From NCBI GenBank assembly GCA_039807745.1, contig JBDHRV010000060.1, positions 1-19,917 on the forward strand: DNA of 19,917 bases, written 5' to 3'. Positions within the stretch are counted from its first letter, which is position 1. Each line of letters starts with the position of its first letter. Positions 6,211-13,043 of the stretch are shown here, one piece after another. The stretch is from JAEUMW01 sp039807745. Its GTDB lineage: Bacteria > Pseudomonadota > Gammaproteobacteria > Burkholderiales > JAEUMW01. The notes beneath the pieces were generated by a model. It did no database searches. It was given only the letters and a program-made list of their open reading frames with translations, and was not told the DNA's origin. The translations under genes and the position numbers were made by a program.

Positions 6211-6879
6211 ATGGCCGTCCGCTCGCTACGCTCGATCCTGCTCGGCGCACCTGGCGCCGGCAAAGGCACCCAGGCCGGATTCATCACGCAGAGATACGGC
6301 ATCCCGCAGATCTCCACCGGCGACATGCTGCGCGCGGCGGTAAAGGCGGGCACGCCGCTCGGGCTGGAAGCGAAGAAGATCATGGACGCCGGCGGTCTCG
6401 TGCCGGACGAGGTCATCATCGGACTGGTGCGCGATCGCATCGCTCAGCCCGACTGCGCCAACGGTTTCCTCTTCGACGGTTTCCCGCGCACCATCCCGCA
6501 GGCCGAAGCCATGAAGCAGGCCGGTGTCGCGATCGACTACGTGATCGAGGTCGACGTGGACGACGCCGAGATCATCAAGCGCATGGGCGGGCGGCGCGTG
6601 CATCTCGCCTCCGGTCGCACCTATCACGTGGTCTTCAACCCGCCGCGGGTCCCGGGGAAGGACGACGCCACCGGCGAGGATCTCGTGCAGCGCGACGACG
6701 ACCGTGAAGAGACGGTGCGCAAGCGCCTCGCGGTCTACCACAGCCAGACCAAGCCACTCGTGGAGTATTACGCGAACTGGGCCGCCTCCGGCGCTCCCGG
6801 TGCGCCGCAGCACGTGAAGATTCCCGGCATCGGTTCGGTCGAAGACATCCGCGATCAGATTTTTTCCGCATTGGGTTAG
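6211..6879 (+). CDS. adk: Adenylate kinase
   Basis: Adk interconverts ATP plus AMP and two ADP in the cytoplasm. The 222-residue protein is the long form with a full LID domain. The P-loop GAPGAGKGT lies at 12-20, ISTGDMLR at about 34-41, DGFPRT at 89-94 and the LID from about residue 127 (GRRVHLASGRTYHVVFNPP), which lacks the four zinc Cys as expected for Gram-negative enzymes. The N-terminus has a few extra residues (MAVRSLRS) before the usual ILLGAPG start, but the ATG at 6211 has a GGAG site nine bases upstream and no better in-frame start follows. pfp begins 57 bases downstream without a terminator, so the two genes may be co-transcribed. Confidence 0.97.
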   Translation: MAVRSLRSILLGAPGAGKGTQAGFITQRYGIPQISTGDMLRAAVKAGTPLGLEAKKIMDAGGLVPDEVIIGLVRDRIAQPDCANGFLFDGFPRTIPQAEAMKQAGVAIDYVIEVDVDDAEIIKRMGGRRVHLASGRTYHVVFNPPRVPGKDDATGEDLVQRDDDREETVRKRLAVYHSQTKPLVEYYANWAASGAPGAPQHVKIPGIGSVEDIRDQIFSALG

Positions 6880-6936
6880 CGGGCGCTCGAATCCCGCAAC
6901 CCGTCCGATTACCTAGCACTCCCAGGGAGCATCACC

Positions 6937-8199
6937 ATGGCGAAGCGAAACGCCTTTTACGCTCAGTCCGGCGGTGTCACCGCCGTCATCAACGCATCCG
7001 CCTGCGGCGTCATCGAAACGGCGCGCAAGCACACGGACCAGATCGGCAAGGTCTACGCCGGCCGCAACGGCATCATCGGCGCGCTGACCGAAGATCTGAT
7101 CGACACCGGCAAGGAGTCCGACACGGCCATCGCGGCGCTGCGCCACACGCCGTCCGGCGCGTTCGGCTCCTGCCGGTTCAAGCTGAAGGGGCTGGACCAG
7201 AGCCGCGCCGAATACGAGCGCCTGATCGAGGTCTTCAAGGCGCACAACATCGGCTACTTCTTCTACAACGGCGGCGGCGACTCCGCCGACACCTGCCTCA
7301 AGGTCTCGCAGCTCTCCGAGACCATGGGTTACCCGCTGCAGGCGATCCACGTGCCGAAGACGGTGGACAACGACCTGCCGATCACCGACAACTGCCCGGG
7401 CTTCGGCTCGGTGGCGAAGTACATCGCGGTCTCCACCCTGGAAGCGTGCTTCGACGTCGCCTCGATGTCGAAGACCTCGACCAAGGTCTTCGTGCTCGAG
7501 GTGATGGGCCGCCACGCCGGCTGGATCGCCGCTGCCGGTGCGCTCGCCGCGAGAAAGGAAGGCGATCTGCCGATCCTCGTGCTGTTCCCGGAAGTGAAGT
7601 TCGATCAAGCCAAGTTCCTCGCCAAGGTCGAAACGATGGTGAAGGAGCAGGGCTACTGCGCCGTGGTGGTGTCCGAGGGCGTGCAGGGTCCGGACGGCAA
7701 GTTCCTGTCCGACCAGGGCCTGCGCGATGCTTTCGGCCACGCGCAATTGGGCGGGGTCGCGCCGGTGATCGCCAACATCGTCAAGGACAGCCTCAACCTC
7801 AAGTTCCACTGGGGCGTGGCCGACTACCTGCAGCGCGCCGCGCGTCATATCGCGTCGAAAACCGACGTGAGCCAGGCCTATGCCGTGGGCAAGGCGGCGG
7901 TCGAGGCGGCGCTGAAGGGGCGCAACTCGGTGATGCCCGCTATCAAGCGCGTGTCGAACCGGCCTTACAAGTGGAAGATCGAACTCGCGGACTTGAAGGA
8001 TGTCGCGAACGTGGAGAAGTTCATGCCGGAGGACTTCATCACCGAGGACGGCTTCGGCATCACCCGGAAGTGCCGCACCTACCTCGAGCCGCTGATCGCC
8101 GGCGAAGACTACCCCCCCTATTCCGGCGGCCTGCCGGACTACGTGCGTCTCAAGAACGCCGCGGTCGCGAAGAAGCTCACCACCACCTTCAAGATCTAG
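6937..8199 (+). CDS. pfp: 6-phosphofructokinase, probably pyrophosphate-dependent
   Basis: This 420-residue phosphofructokinase family enzyme converts fructose-6-phosphate and fructose-1,6-bisphosphate into each other. The motif PKTVDND (140-146), with Lys where ATP enzymes usually have Gly, marks the pyrophosphate-using branch, whose reaction is reversible in vivo. The phosphoryl-donor loop reads GGGDS (112-116): the second Asp typical of PPi enzymes is kept, while the preceding position is Gly. MGRHAGW (190-196) binds fructose-6-phosphate. The ATG at 6937 has a GGGAG site just upstream. The next gene is a membrane pyrophosphatase and an FBP aldolase lies 3 kb away, which supports a PPi-linked glycolysis. 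Donor specificity is inferred from motifs. Confidence 0.92.
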   Translation: MAKRNAFYAQSGGVTAVINASACGVIETARKHTDQIGKVYAGRNGIIGALTEDLIDTGKESDTAIAALRHTPSGAFGSCRFKLKGLDQSRAEYERLIEVFKAHNIGYFFYNGGGDSADTCLKVSQLSETMGYPLQAIHVPKTVDNDLPITDNCPGFGSVAKYIAVSTLEACFDVASMSKTSTKVFVLEVMGRHAGWIAAAGALAARKEGDLPILVLFPEVKFDQAKFLAKVETMVKEQGYCAVVVSEGVQGPDGKFLSDQGLRDAFGHAQLGGVAPVIANIVKDSLNLKFHWGVADYLQRAARHIASKTDVSQAYAVGKAAVEAALKGRNSVMPAIKRVSNRPYKWKIELADLKDVANVEKFMPEDFITEDGFGITRKCRTYLEPLIAGEDYPPYSGGLPDYVRLKNAAVAKKLTTTFKI

Positions 8200-8226
8200 C
8201 GTCTCTCGGCGGGAATCGACATCCGG

Positions 8227-8256
8227 CTGGCACTGAGCGGCCGGGGTCGGTACAAT
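8227..8256 (+). promoter_or_regulatory. Probable sigma-70 promoter for hppA
   Basis: CTGGCA (8227-8232) and TACAAT (8251-8256) are separated by 18 bases and lie in the 134-base gap after pfp. Initiation near 8263 would give a leader of about 70 bases. The -10 box matches five of six consensus positions and the -35 box four of six. Confidence 0.5.
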
Positions 8257-8273
8257 CGCGCGTTTTGCAGCAA

Positions 8274-8309
8274 GCGGGCCGAGCAGGGCCAGCCCAAAAC
8301 GTGGCCCGC
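8274..8309 (+). repeat. Inverted repeat in the hppA leader
   Basis: GCGGGCC (8274-8280) and GGCCCGC (8303-8309) could pair as a 7-bp GC stem around 22 bases that contain a smaller GGGCC/AGCCC pairing. It lies between the proposed transcription start and the GGGGAG ribosome binding site of hppA. There is no T-run, so it is not a simple terminator. Confidence 0.4.
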
Positions 8310-8333
8310 ACGCGTCTTCAATAGGGGAGTCTC

Positions 8334-10772
8334 ATGGGAGCAGGTCTCGCATTCGCGCTCATTTGCGCGATCATCGCCATTCTCTACGGCGCCGTGTCCA
8401 TCAAATGGATACTGGCCCAGCCCGCAGGTAATCCGCGCATGCAGGAAATCGCCTCTGCCGTCCAGCAGGGCGCTTCCGCATATTTGAATCGCCAGTACAC
8501 GACCATCTCCCTCGTCGGCGTGATCCTGTTCCTGGTGATCGGGTTCACGCCCGGTCTCGGCTGGGCGACCGCGATCGGCTTCCTGCTCGGCGCCGTGCTC
8601 TCCGGCCTGACCGGCTACATCGGCATGAACGTCTCGGTGCGCGCCAACGTGCGCACGGCCGAAGCCGCGCGCAGCGGTCTGAACGAAGCGCTCACCATCG
8701 CCTTCCGTGGCGGCGCCATCACCGGCATGCTCGTCGTGGGTCTGGGTCTGCTCGGTGTGGCCGGCTACTACGCGGTCCTGCTCGGCAGCGCCACCCACGG
8801 TGAATCGGTGGCGGAAGTCATCAAACCGCTGGTGGGACTCGCCTTCGGTGGCTCGCTGATCTCGATCTTCGCGCGACTCGGCGGCGGTATCTTCACCAAG
8901 GGGGCGGACGTCGGGGCCGACCTCGTGGGCAAGGTCGAAGCCGGCATTCCGGAGGACGACCCGCGCAACCCGGCGGTGATCGCAGACAACGTGGGCGACA
9001 ACGTGGGCGACTGCGCGGGCATGGCGGCGGACCTCTTCGAGACCTATGCCGTGACCACCGTCGCCACCATGCTGCTGGGCGCGCTGCTGCTCTCCAAACC
9101 CGAGGTGGCCAGTAACGCGGTGGTGTACCCGCTCGCGATCGGGGGCCTGTCGATCATCGCTTCCATCATCGGAGCAATGTTCGTGAAAGCGACGCCGGGC
9201 AAGAAGATCATGAATGCGCTCTACCGCGGCCTGATCGTCGCCGGCGTGATCGCGGCGATTGCCTACTACCCAATCACGCAGTGGCTGATGGGCAACGTCG
9301 CCGAACAGTACCCGGACCTGTCGGTGATGAGCCTCTATCTCTCGGCGCTCGTCGGTCTGGTGCTGACCGGCCTCATGGTCGTCATCACCGAGTACTACAC
9401 GGGTACCGACTTCCAGCCGGTACGCCACGTCGCGCAGGCGTCCACCACCGGCCACGCCACCAACATCATCGCCGGCATCGGCGTCTCCATGCGGGCGACT
9501 GCGTGGCCCGTGCTCGCAGTCTGCCTGGCCATCCTCGTCTCCTTCTGGCTCGCCGGTCTGTATGGCATCGCCATCGCCGCCACCTCCATGCTCTCGATGA
9601 CCGGCATCATCGTCGCGCTCGACGCCTACGGTCCCATCACCGACAACGCCGGCGGCATCGCCGAGATGGCGGAGCTGCCGAAGGCGGTACGCGACATCAC
9701 GGATCCCCTCGATGCCGTCGGCAACACGACCAAGGCGGTCACCAAGGGCTACGCGATCGGCTCCGCCGGACTCGCGGCGCTGGTTCTTTTCGCCGACTAC
9801 ACGCACGCCCTCGAGGCGAGCGGCCGCGTACTGTCGTTCGATCTGTCGAACCACATGGTGATCGTGGGTCTCTTCATCGGCGGCTTGATTCCCTACCTCT
9901 TCGCTGCGATGGGGATGGAGGCCGTGGGTCGCGCGGCGGGCGCGGTGGTGGTGGAGGTACGCCGCCAGTTCAAGGAGATCCCCGGTATCATGGCGGGCAC
10001 CGCCAAGCCGGATTACTCGCGCGCGGTGGACATGCTGACCAAGGCCGCCATCAAGGAGATGATCGTTCCGTCGCTCCTTCCGGTGCTGGTACCGATCGTC
10101 GTCGGGCTGGCGCTGGGTCCCCAGGCTCTGGGCGGGGTGCTGATGGGCTCGATCATCACCGGCCTTTTCGTCGCCATTTCGATGACGACCGGGGGCGGCG
10201 CCTGGGATAACGCGAAGAAGTACATCGAGGACGGCAACTACGGCGGCAAGGGATCGGATGCCCACAAGGCCGCGGTGACGGGCGATACCGTGGGCGATCC
10301 GTACAAGGATACGGCCGGACCCGCGGTGAATCCCCTCATCAAGATCATCAACATCGTCGCGCTCATGATCGTGCCGCTGATGGGCACCGGCGGCGACCAC
10401 GCCGCGGCGACCCCGGCCGCGTCGCACGGGAGCGCACCGAGCATGGCCGTTGCCGTCGTCCCGGTGAAGGTGTTCTTCGAGGTCGGTCAGATCGTACTGA
10501 ACGATGCCGGCAAGAAGACCGTGATCGACTTCGCGGAAGTGATGAAGAAGGATGGCACGGTGGTGGCGGAGATCACCGGCTACACCGACCAGACCGGCGA
10601 CCCGGAGAAGAACAAGGAGATCGCCAAGGAGCGGGCCAAGGCGGTGCACGAGCAACTGAAGGCCGCCGGCGTTGCCGAGAGCCGTCTGCGGATGCAGGCG
10701 CCGTCGAATGTGATGACCGGCAGCGGTGCCGAGGCGGAAGCGCGCCGCGTCGAAATCACGCCCAAGAAATAG
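8334..10772 (+). CDS. hppA: K+-independent proton-pumping membrane pyrophosphatase with C-terminal OmpA-like domain
   Basis: The first ~690 residues are a membrane-bound pyrophosphatase, which couples PPi hydrolysis to proton export across the inner membrane. Visible signatures are DVGADLVGKVE (192-202) with the following acidic DNVGDNVGD loop, the acidic/Asn ITDNAGG loop near 435-441, and GGKGSDAHKAAVTGDTVGD (637-654). The GNTTKAVT segment (463-470) has Lys467 and Thr470, the marker of K+-independent proton pumps. After a Pro/Ala/Ser linker (about 685-705), residues 708-812 form an OmpA-like domain: VKVFFEVGQIVL, GYTDQTGD and KERAKAVHEQL. Asp752 and Arg767 are 15 residues apart, as in the peptidoglycan-binding pair of OmpA. 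Ordinary relatives are about 660-720 residues. The ATG has a GGGGAG site, and a strong terminator follows. The pump assignment is firm; wall binding is inferred. Confidence 0.96.
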   Translation: MGAGLAFALICAIIAILYGAVSIKWILAQPAGNPRMQEIASAVQQGASAYLNRQYTTISLVGVILFLVIGFTPGLGWATAIGFLLGAVLSGLTGYIGMNVSVRANVRTAEAARSGLNEALTIAFRGGAITGMLVVGLGLLGVAGYYAVLLGSATHGESVAEVIKPLVGLAFGGSLISIFARLGGGIFTKGADVGADLVGKVEAGIPEDDPRNPAVIADNVGDNVGDCAGMAADLFETYAVTTVATMLLGALLLSKPEVASNAVVYPLAIGGLSIIASIIGAMFVKATPGKKIMNALYRGLIVAGVIAAIAYYPITQWLMGNVAEQYPDLSVMSLYLSALVGLVLTGLMVVITEYYTGTDFQPVRHVAQASTTGHATNIIAGIGVSMRATAWPVLAVCLAILVSFWLAGLYGIAIAATSMLSMTGIIVALDAYGPITDNAGGIAEMAELPKAVRDITDPLDAVGNTTKAVTKGYAIGSAGLAALVLFADYTHALEASGRVLSFDLSNHMVIVGLFIGGLIPYLFAAMGMEAVGRAAGAVVVEVRRQFKEIPGIMAGTAKPDYSRAVDMLTKAAIKEMIVPSLLPVLVPIVVGLALGPQALGGVLMGSIITGLFVAISMTTGGGAWDNAKKYIEDGNYGGKGSDAHKAAVTGDTVGDPYKDTAGPAVNPLIKIINIVALMIVPLMGTGGDHAAATPAASHGSAPSMAVAVVPVKVFFEVGQIVLNDAGKKTVIDFAEVMKKDGTVVAEITGYTDQTGDPEKNKEIAKERAKAVHEQLKAAGVAESRLRMQAPSNVMTGSGAEAEARRVEITPKK

Positions 10773-10793
10773 GGTACTCTGGCGGTTACGGGT

Positions 10794-10827
10794 AAGGGCG
10801 GGGCTTGTGTCCCGCCCTTTTTGTTTT
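10794..10827 (+). terminator. Intrinsic terminator after hppA
   Basis: AAGGGCGGG (10794-10802) and CCCGCCCTT (10811-10819) form a perfect 9-bp stem with an 8-base loop, followed by a T-rich tail (TTTTTGTTTT-like, to 10827). It starts 22 bases after the hppA stop and ends only 15 bases before the next ATG, so the downstream gene must rely on read-through or on a start site very close by. Confidence 0.9.
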
Positions 10828-10842
10828 GCGGAGGGAAATTCC

Positions 10843-11244
10843 ATGCACAAGCGCGTTCTTGCTCTGGCGGAAGGCAAGCGAATGGCGGCAGCGGCCGAGG
10901 CCAAGGCCGTGGAGGAAGGCTGGCCGGTCGCGATTGCCGTAGTGGATGACGGCGGCCACCTGCTGTGCCTGTACCGACTGGACGGGACACAGCTCGGCAG
11001 CATCGAAACAGCGATCGAGAAGGCACGCTCGGCGGTATTCTTCAAGCGACCGACGAAATCCTGGGAGGAGCGGCTGGCCGAAGGGAGGATCGGCTATCTC
11101 AACCTGCCGGGGCTGCTTCCGGTCGAAGGCGGCATCCCGGTCATCCTCGACAATCAGATCGTGGGCGGCATCGGCGTGTCGGGCGTGCGCTCCGGAGAGG
11201 ATGCGATGATCGCGCAGGCGGGGCTGATCGCACTGATCGGTTGA
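10843..11244 (+). CDS. GlcG/HbpS-like protein (DUF336 family)
   Basis: This 133-residue protein belongs to the GlcG/HbpS-like family, whose characterised members bind haem or act beside glycolate and propanediol enzymes; most have no known role. Family features are the start with LALAEGKRMAAAAEAKA, AIAVVDDGGHLLCLYRLDG (about 30-48), ETAIEKARSAVFFKRPT (about 55-71) and the glycine-rich end GGIPVILDNQIVGGIGVSG, with GEDAMIAQAG near the C-terminus. It has no signal peptide, so it is likely cytoplasmic. The ATG at 10843 has a strong GGAGGG site (10830-10835), which rules out the longer upstream frame that would run through the hppA terminator. The gene stands alone between that terminator and the convergent fbaB, and the context gives no clear job. 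Confidence 0.85.
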   Translation: MHKRVLALAEGKRMAAAAEAKAVEEGWPVAIAVVDDGGHLLCLYRLDGTQLGSIETAIEKARSAVFFKRPTKSWEERLAEGRIGYLNLPGLLPVEGGIPVILDNQIVGGIGVSGVRSGEDAMIAQAGLIALIG

Positions 11245-11261
11245 GCGCGGGAGAAGCGCGC

Positions 11262-11297
11262 AACAAAGAAAAACGGCCTGCCCGGAGGCAGACCGTT
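11262..11297 (-). terminator. Intrinsic terminator for fbaB
   Basis: Read leftward, AACGG-T-CTGCC and GGCAG-G-CCGTT form a 10-bp stem with one internal mismatch and a 4-base loop (stem 11272-11297). It is followed by a T-rich tail (TTTTTCTTTG) down to about 11262. It lies 20 bases beyond the fbaB stop and also sits just after the convergent GlcG-like gene, where the hairpin could serve weakly in the other direction. Confidence 0.8.
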
Positions 11298-11317
11298 CCT
11301 GGCCGCAGGCGCGGCTG

Positions 11318-12388
11318 TCAGGCGATGCTTACATCCTTCGAGATGTAGACGTCCTGGATCGCGTTCAGAAGCTGCACGCCTTCCGTCATCGGCTTCTGGA
11401 AGGCCTTGCGTCCCGAGATGAGCCCCATGCCGCCCGCGCGCTTGTTGACCACCGCCGTGCGCACCGCTGCGGCGAGATCGCCGGCACCCTTCGATTCGCC
11501 ACCCGAGTTGATCAGTCCTGCGCGACCCATGTAGCAGTTCGCGAGCTGGTAGCGGGTGAGATCGATCGGATGATCGGTGGTGAGTTCGCTGTAGACCTTC
11601 GGGCTCGTCTTGGAGAACTTCACCGCGTTGAAGCCGCCGTTGTTCTCCGGCAGTTTCTGCTTGATGATGTCGGCCTCGATCGTCACGCCGAGGTGGTTGG
11701 CCTGCCCCGTCATGTCGGCGGACACGTGATAGTCCTTGTCGCCCACCTTGAACGCGTTGCTCCGGAGATAGCACCACAGGATCGTCGCCATGCCGAGCTC
11801 GTGTGCGCGTTCGAACGCCTGCGATACCTCCCAGATCTGCCGCCGCGATTCGGGCGAGCCGAAGTAGACCGTCGCGCCCACCGCCACCGCGCCCATGTCG
11901 AACGCCTGCTCGATGCTTCCGAACATGGATTGATCGAACGTGTTGGGGTAGCTCAGGAACTCGTTGTGGTTGAACTTCATGATGAACGGGATCTTGTGCG
12001 CGTACTTGCGCGCCACGGACCCTAGCACGCCCAGCGTCGAGGCGACCGCGTTGCATCCGCCCTCGATCGCGAGCTTCACGATGTTCTCCGGATCGAAGTA
12101 GATCGGGTTCGGCGCGAACGATGCACCGGCCGAGTGCTCGATGCCCTGGTCCACCGGCAGGATCGAGAGATAACCGGTCCCGGCAAGACGTCCGGTGCCG
12201 AACAGAGTCTGCATACTGCGCAGAACGGGCACCGCGCGATCGCTCTGTGCGACCACGCGATCGATGAAATCAGGCCCCGGTAAATGCAGCGACTCCTTTG
12301 CTATCCCCTTGCACACATGGCCGAGCAGCGACTTCGCGTCGCCCTCCAGCAGTCCGACAACATCGGTCACGGTGTCTCTTGCAGTCAT
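11318..12388 (-). CDS. fbaB: Class I fructose-bisphosphate aldolase, DhnA/FbaB type
   Basis: FbaB splits fructose-1,6-bisphosphate into dihydroxyacetone phosphate and glyceraldehyde-3-phosphate through a Schiff-base lysine and needs no metal. The 356-residue protein closely follows E. coli FbaB from memory: SILPVDQGIEHSAG (about 75-88), MKFNHNEFLSYPNTFDQ (about 137-153), GAVAVGATVYFGSPESRRQI, the ADIIKQK segment with candidate active-site Lys243, YQLANCYMGRAGLINSGGES and the end AIQDVYISKDVSIA. It shares the glycolytic or gluconeogenic route with pfp. The ATG at 12388 has a GGGAG site nine bases upstream that lies inside an inverted-repeat arm. It is convergent with the GlcG-like gene and divergent from the gamma-carbonic-anhydrase-like gene, so it is probably a single-gene unit. 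Confidence 0.96.
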   Translation of the reverse strand: MTARDTVTDVVGLLEGDAKSLLGHVCKGIAKESLHLPGPDFIDRVVAQSDRAVPVLRSMQTLFGTGRLAGTGYLSILPVDQGIEHSAGASFAPNPIYFDPENIVKLAIEGGCNAVASTLGVLGSVARKYAHKIPFIMKFNHNEFLSYPNTFDQSMFGSIEQAFDMGAVAVGATVYFGSPESRRQIWEVSQAFERAHELGMATILWCYLRSNAFKVGDKDYHVSADMTGQANHLGVTIEADIIKQKLPENNGGFNAVKFSKTSPKVYSELTTDHPIDLTRYQLANCYMGRAGLINSGGESKGAGDLAAAVRTAVVNKRAGGMGLISGRKAFQKPMTEGVQLLNAIQDVYISKDVSIA

Positions 12389-12395
12389 TTGGTTT

Positions 12396-12434
12396 GCTCC
12401 CTCGGTCAGCCCGGACCCCGTCCGGTGAGGGAGC
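12396..12434 (-). promoter_or_regulatory. Nested inverted repeat at the fbaB start region
   Basis: The outer arms GCTCCCTC (12396-12403) and GAGGGAGC (12427-12434) are perfect 8-bp complements; the inner arms CCGGAC (12411-12416) and GTCCGG (12420-12425) add a 6-bp stem with a CCC loop. The gene-proximal arm includes the fbaB ribosome binding site, and the distal arm touches the proposed transcription start. It could be an operator over +1 or, if transcription starts slightly upstream, an RNA stem that hides the ribosome binding site. Confidence 0.5.
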
Positions 12435-12435
12435 C

Positions 12436-12464
12436 ATTATCCTGCCGCTCGCCGCCGCGGTAAA
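12436..12464 (-). promoter_or_regulatory. Probable sigma-70 promoter for fbaB
   Basis: Read leftward, TTTACC (12464-12459) and GATAAT (12441-12436) are separated by 17 bases, matching the consensus at four and five of six positions. Transcription would start near 12429, within the nested inverted repeat. Confidence 0.55.
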
Positions 12465-12512
12465 CTGCTAATCGCGATGCCGATTATTGCGATTTCTCAA
12501 TAGGTGAAACTC

Positions 12513-13034
12513 ATGAAATACCGTCTTGGCGAACGCCGCATCGAGACCCGCGGCGACCACTGGATCGCACCCGATGCGGCCGTCATGGGTTCGGTGGTGC
12601 TGGAGGAAAACGCGAGCATCTGGTGGCAGTGCGTCGTGCGCGGTGACAGCGACGTCATCACCATCGGCGAGAACTCCAACATCCAGGATGCGAGCGTCCT
12701 GCACACCGACCCGGGCATCCTGCTCACCATCGGCAAGAACGTGAGCGTCGGCCATCTCGTGATGCTGCACGGCTGCACCATCGGCGACAATTCGCTCATC
12801 GGTATCCGCGCCGTCGTCCTGAACCGTGCCGTGATCGGGAAGAACTGCCTGATCGGTGCCGGGGCGCTCGTCACGGAGGGCAAGGAGATCCCCGACGGTT
12901 CGGTGGTGATGGGTGCGCCGGGTCGCATCGTGCGGCAGGTGACGGCGGACGAGATCGCGCACTTCCGCGAGATCGCCGATCACTACGTCGAGAATTTCAA
13001 GCGCTATCAGCGCGAGCTCGCCGCCGAGCCCTGA
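12513..13034 (+). CDS. Gamma-carbonic-anhydrase-like hexapeptide-repeat protein
   Basis: This 173-residue protein folds as a left-handed beta-helix made of hexapeptide repeats (for example VRGDSDVITIGENSNIQDASV and IGKNVSVG... IGDNSLIG... IGKNCLIG) and ends with a helical tail. Trimers of this family bind a metal through three His residues, visible here as His64 (LHTD), His81 and His86 (VGHLVMLHGC). Relatives such as YrdA and PaaY are annotated as gamma-carbonic anhydrases or acyltransferase-like proteins, and activity is proven only for some. The ATG at 12513 has an AGGTG site (12502-12506) at good spacing; the GTG at 12504 is part of that site, so I reject the longer start. It is divergent from fbaB and converges on radC with a 9-base gap. 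Confidence 0.9.
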   Translation: MKYRLGERRIETRGDHWIAPDAAVMGSVVLEENASIWWQCVVRGDSDVITIGENSNIQDASVLHTDPGILLTIGKNVSVGHLVMLHGCTIGDNSLIGIRAVVLNRAVIGKNCLIGAGALVTEGKEIPDGSVVMGAPGRIVRQVTADEIAHFREIADHYVENFKRYQRELAAEP

Positions 13035-13043
13035 GGCACGCGC

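Noticed and set aside
8196..11045. 949-codon open frame on the minus strand opposite hppA
   Set aside because: It has His/Arg/Asp-rich low-complexity content and no domain, and it mirrors the strongly coding hppA frame. Long antisense frames are expected in GC-rich coding DNA.
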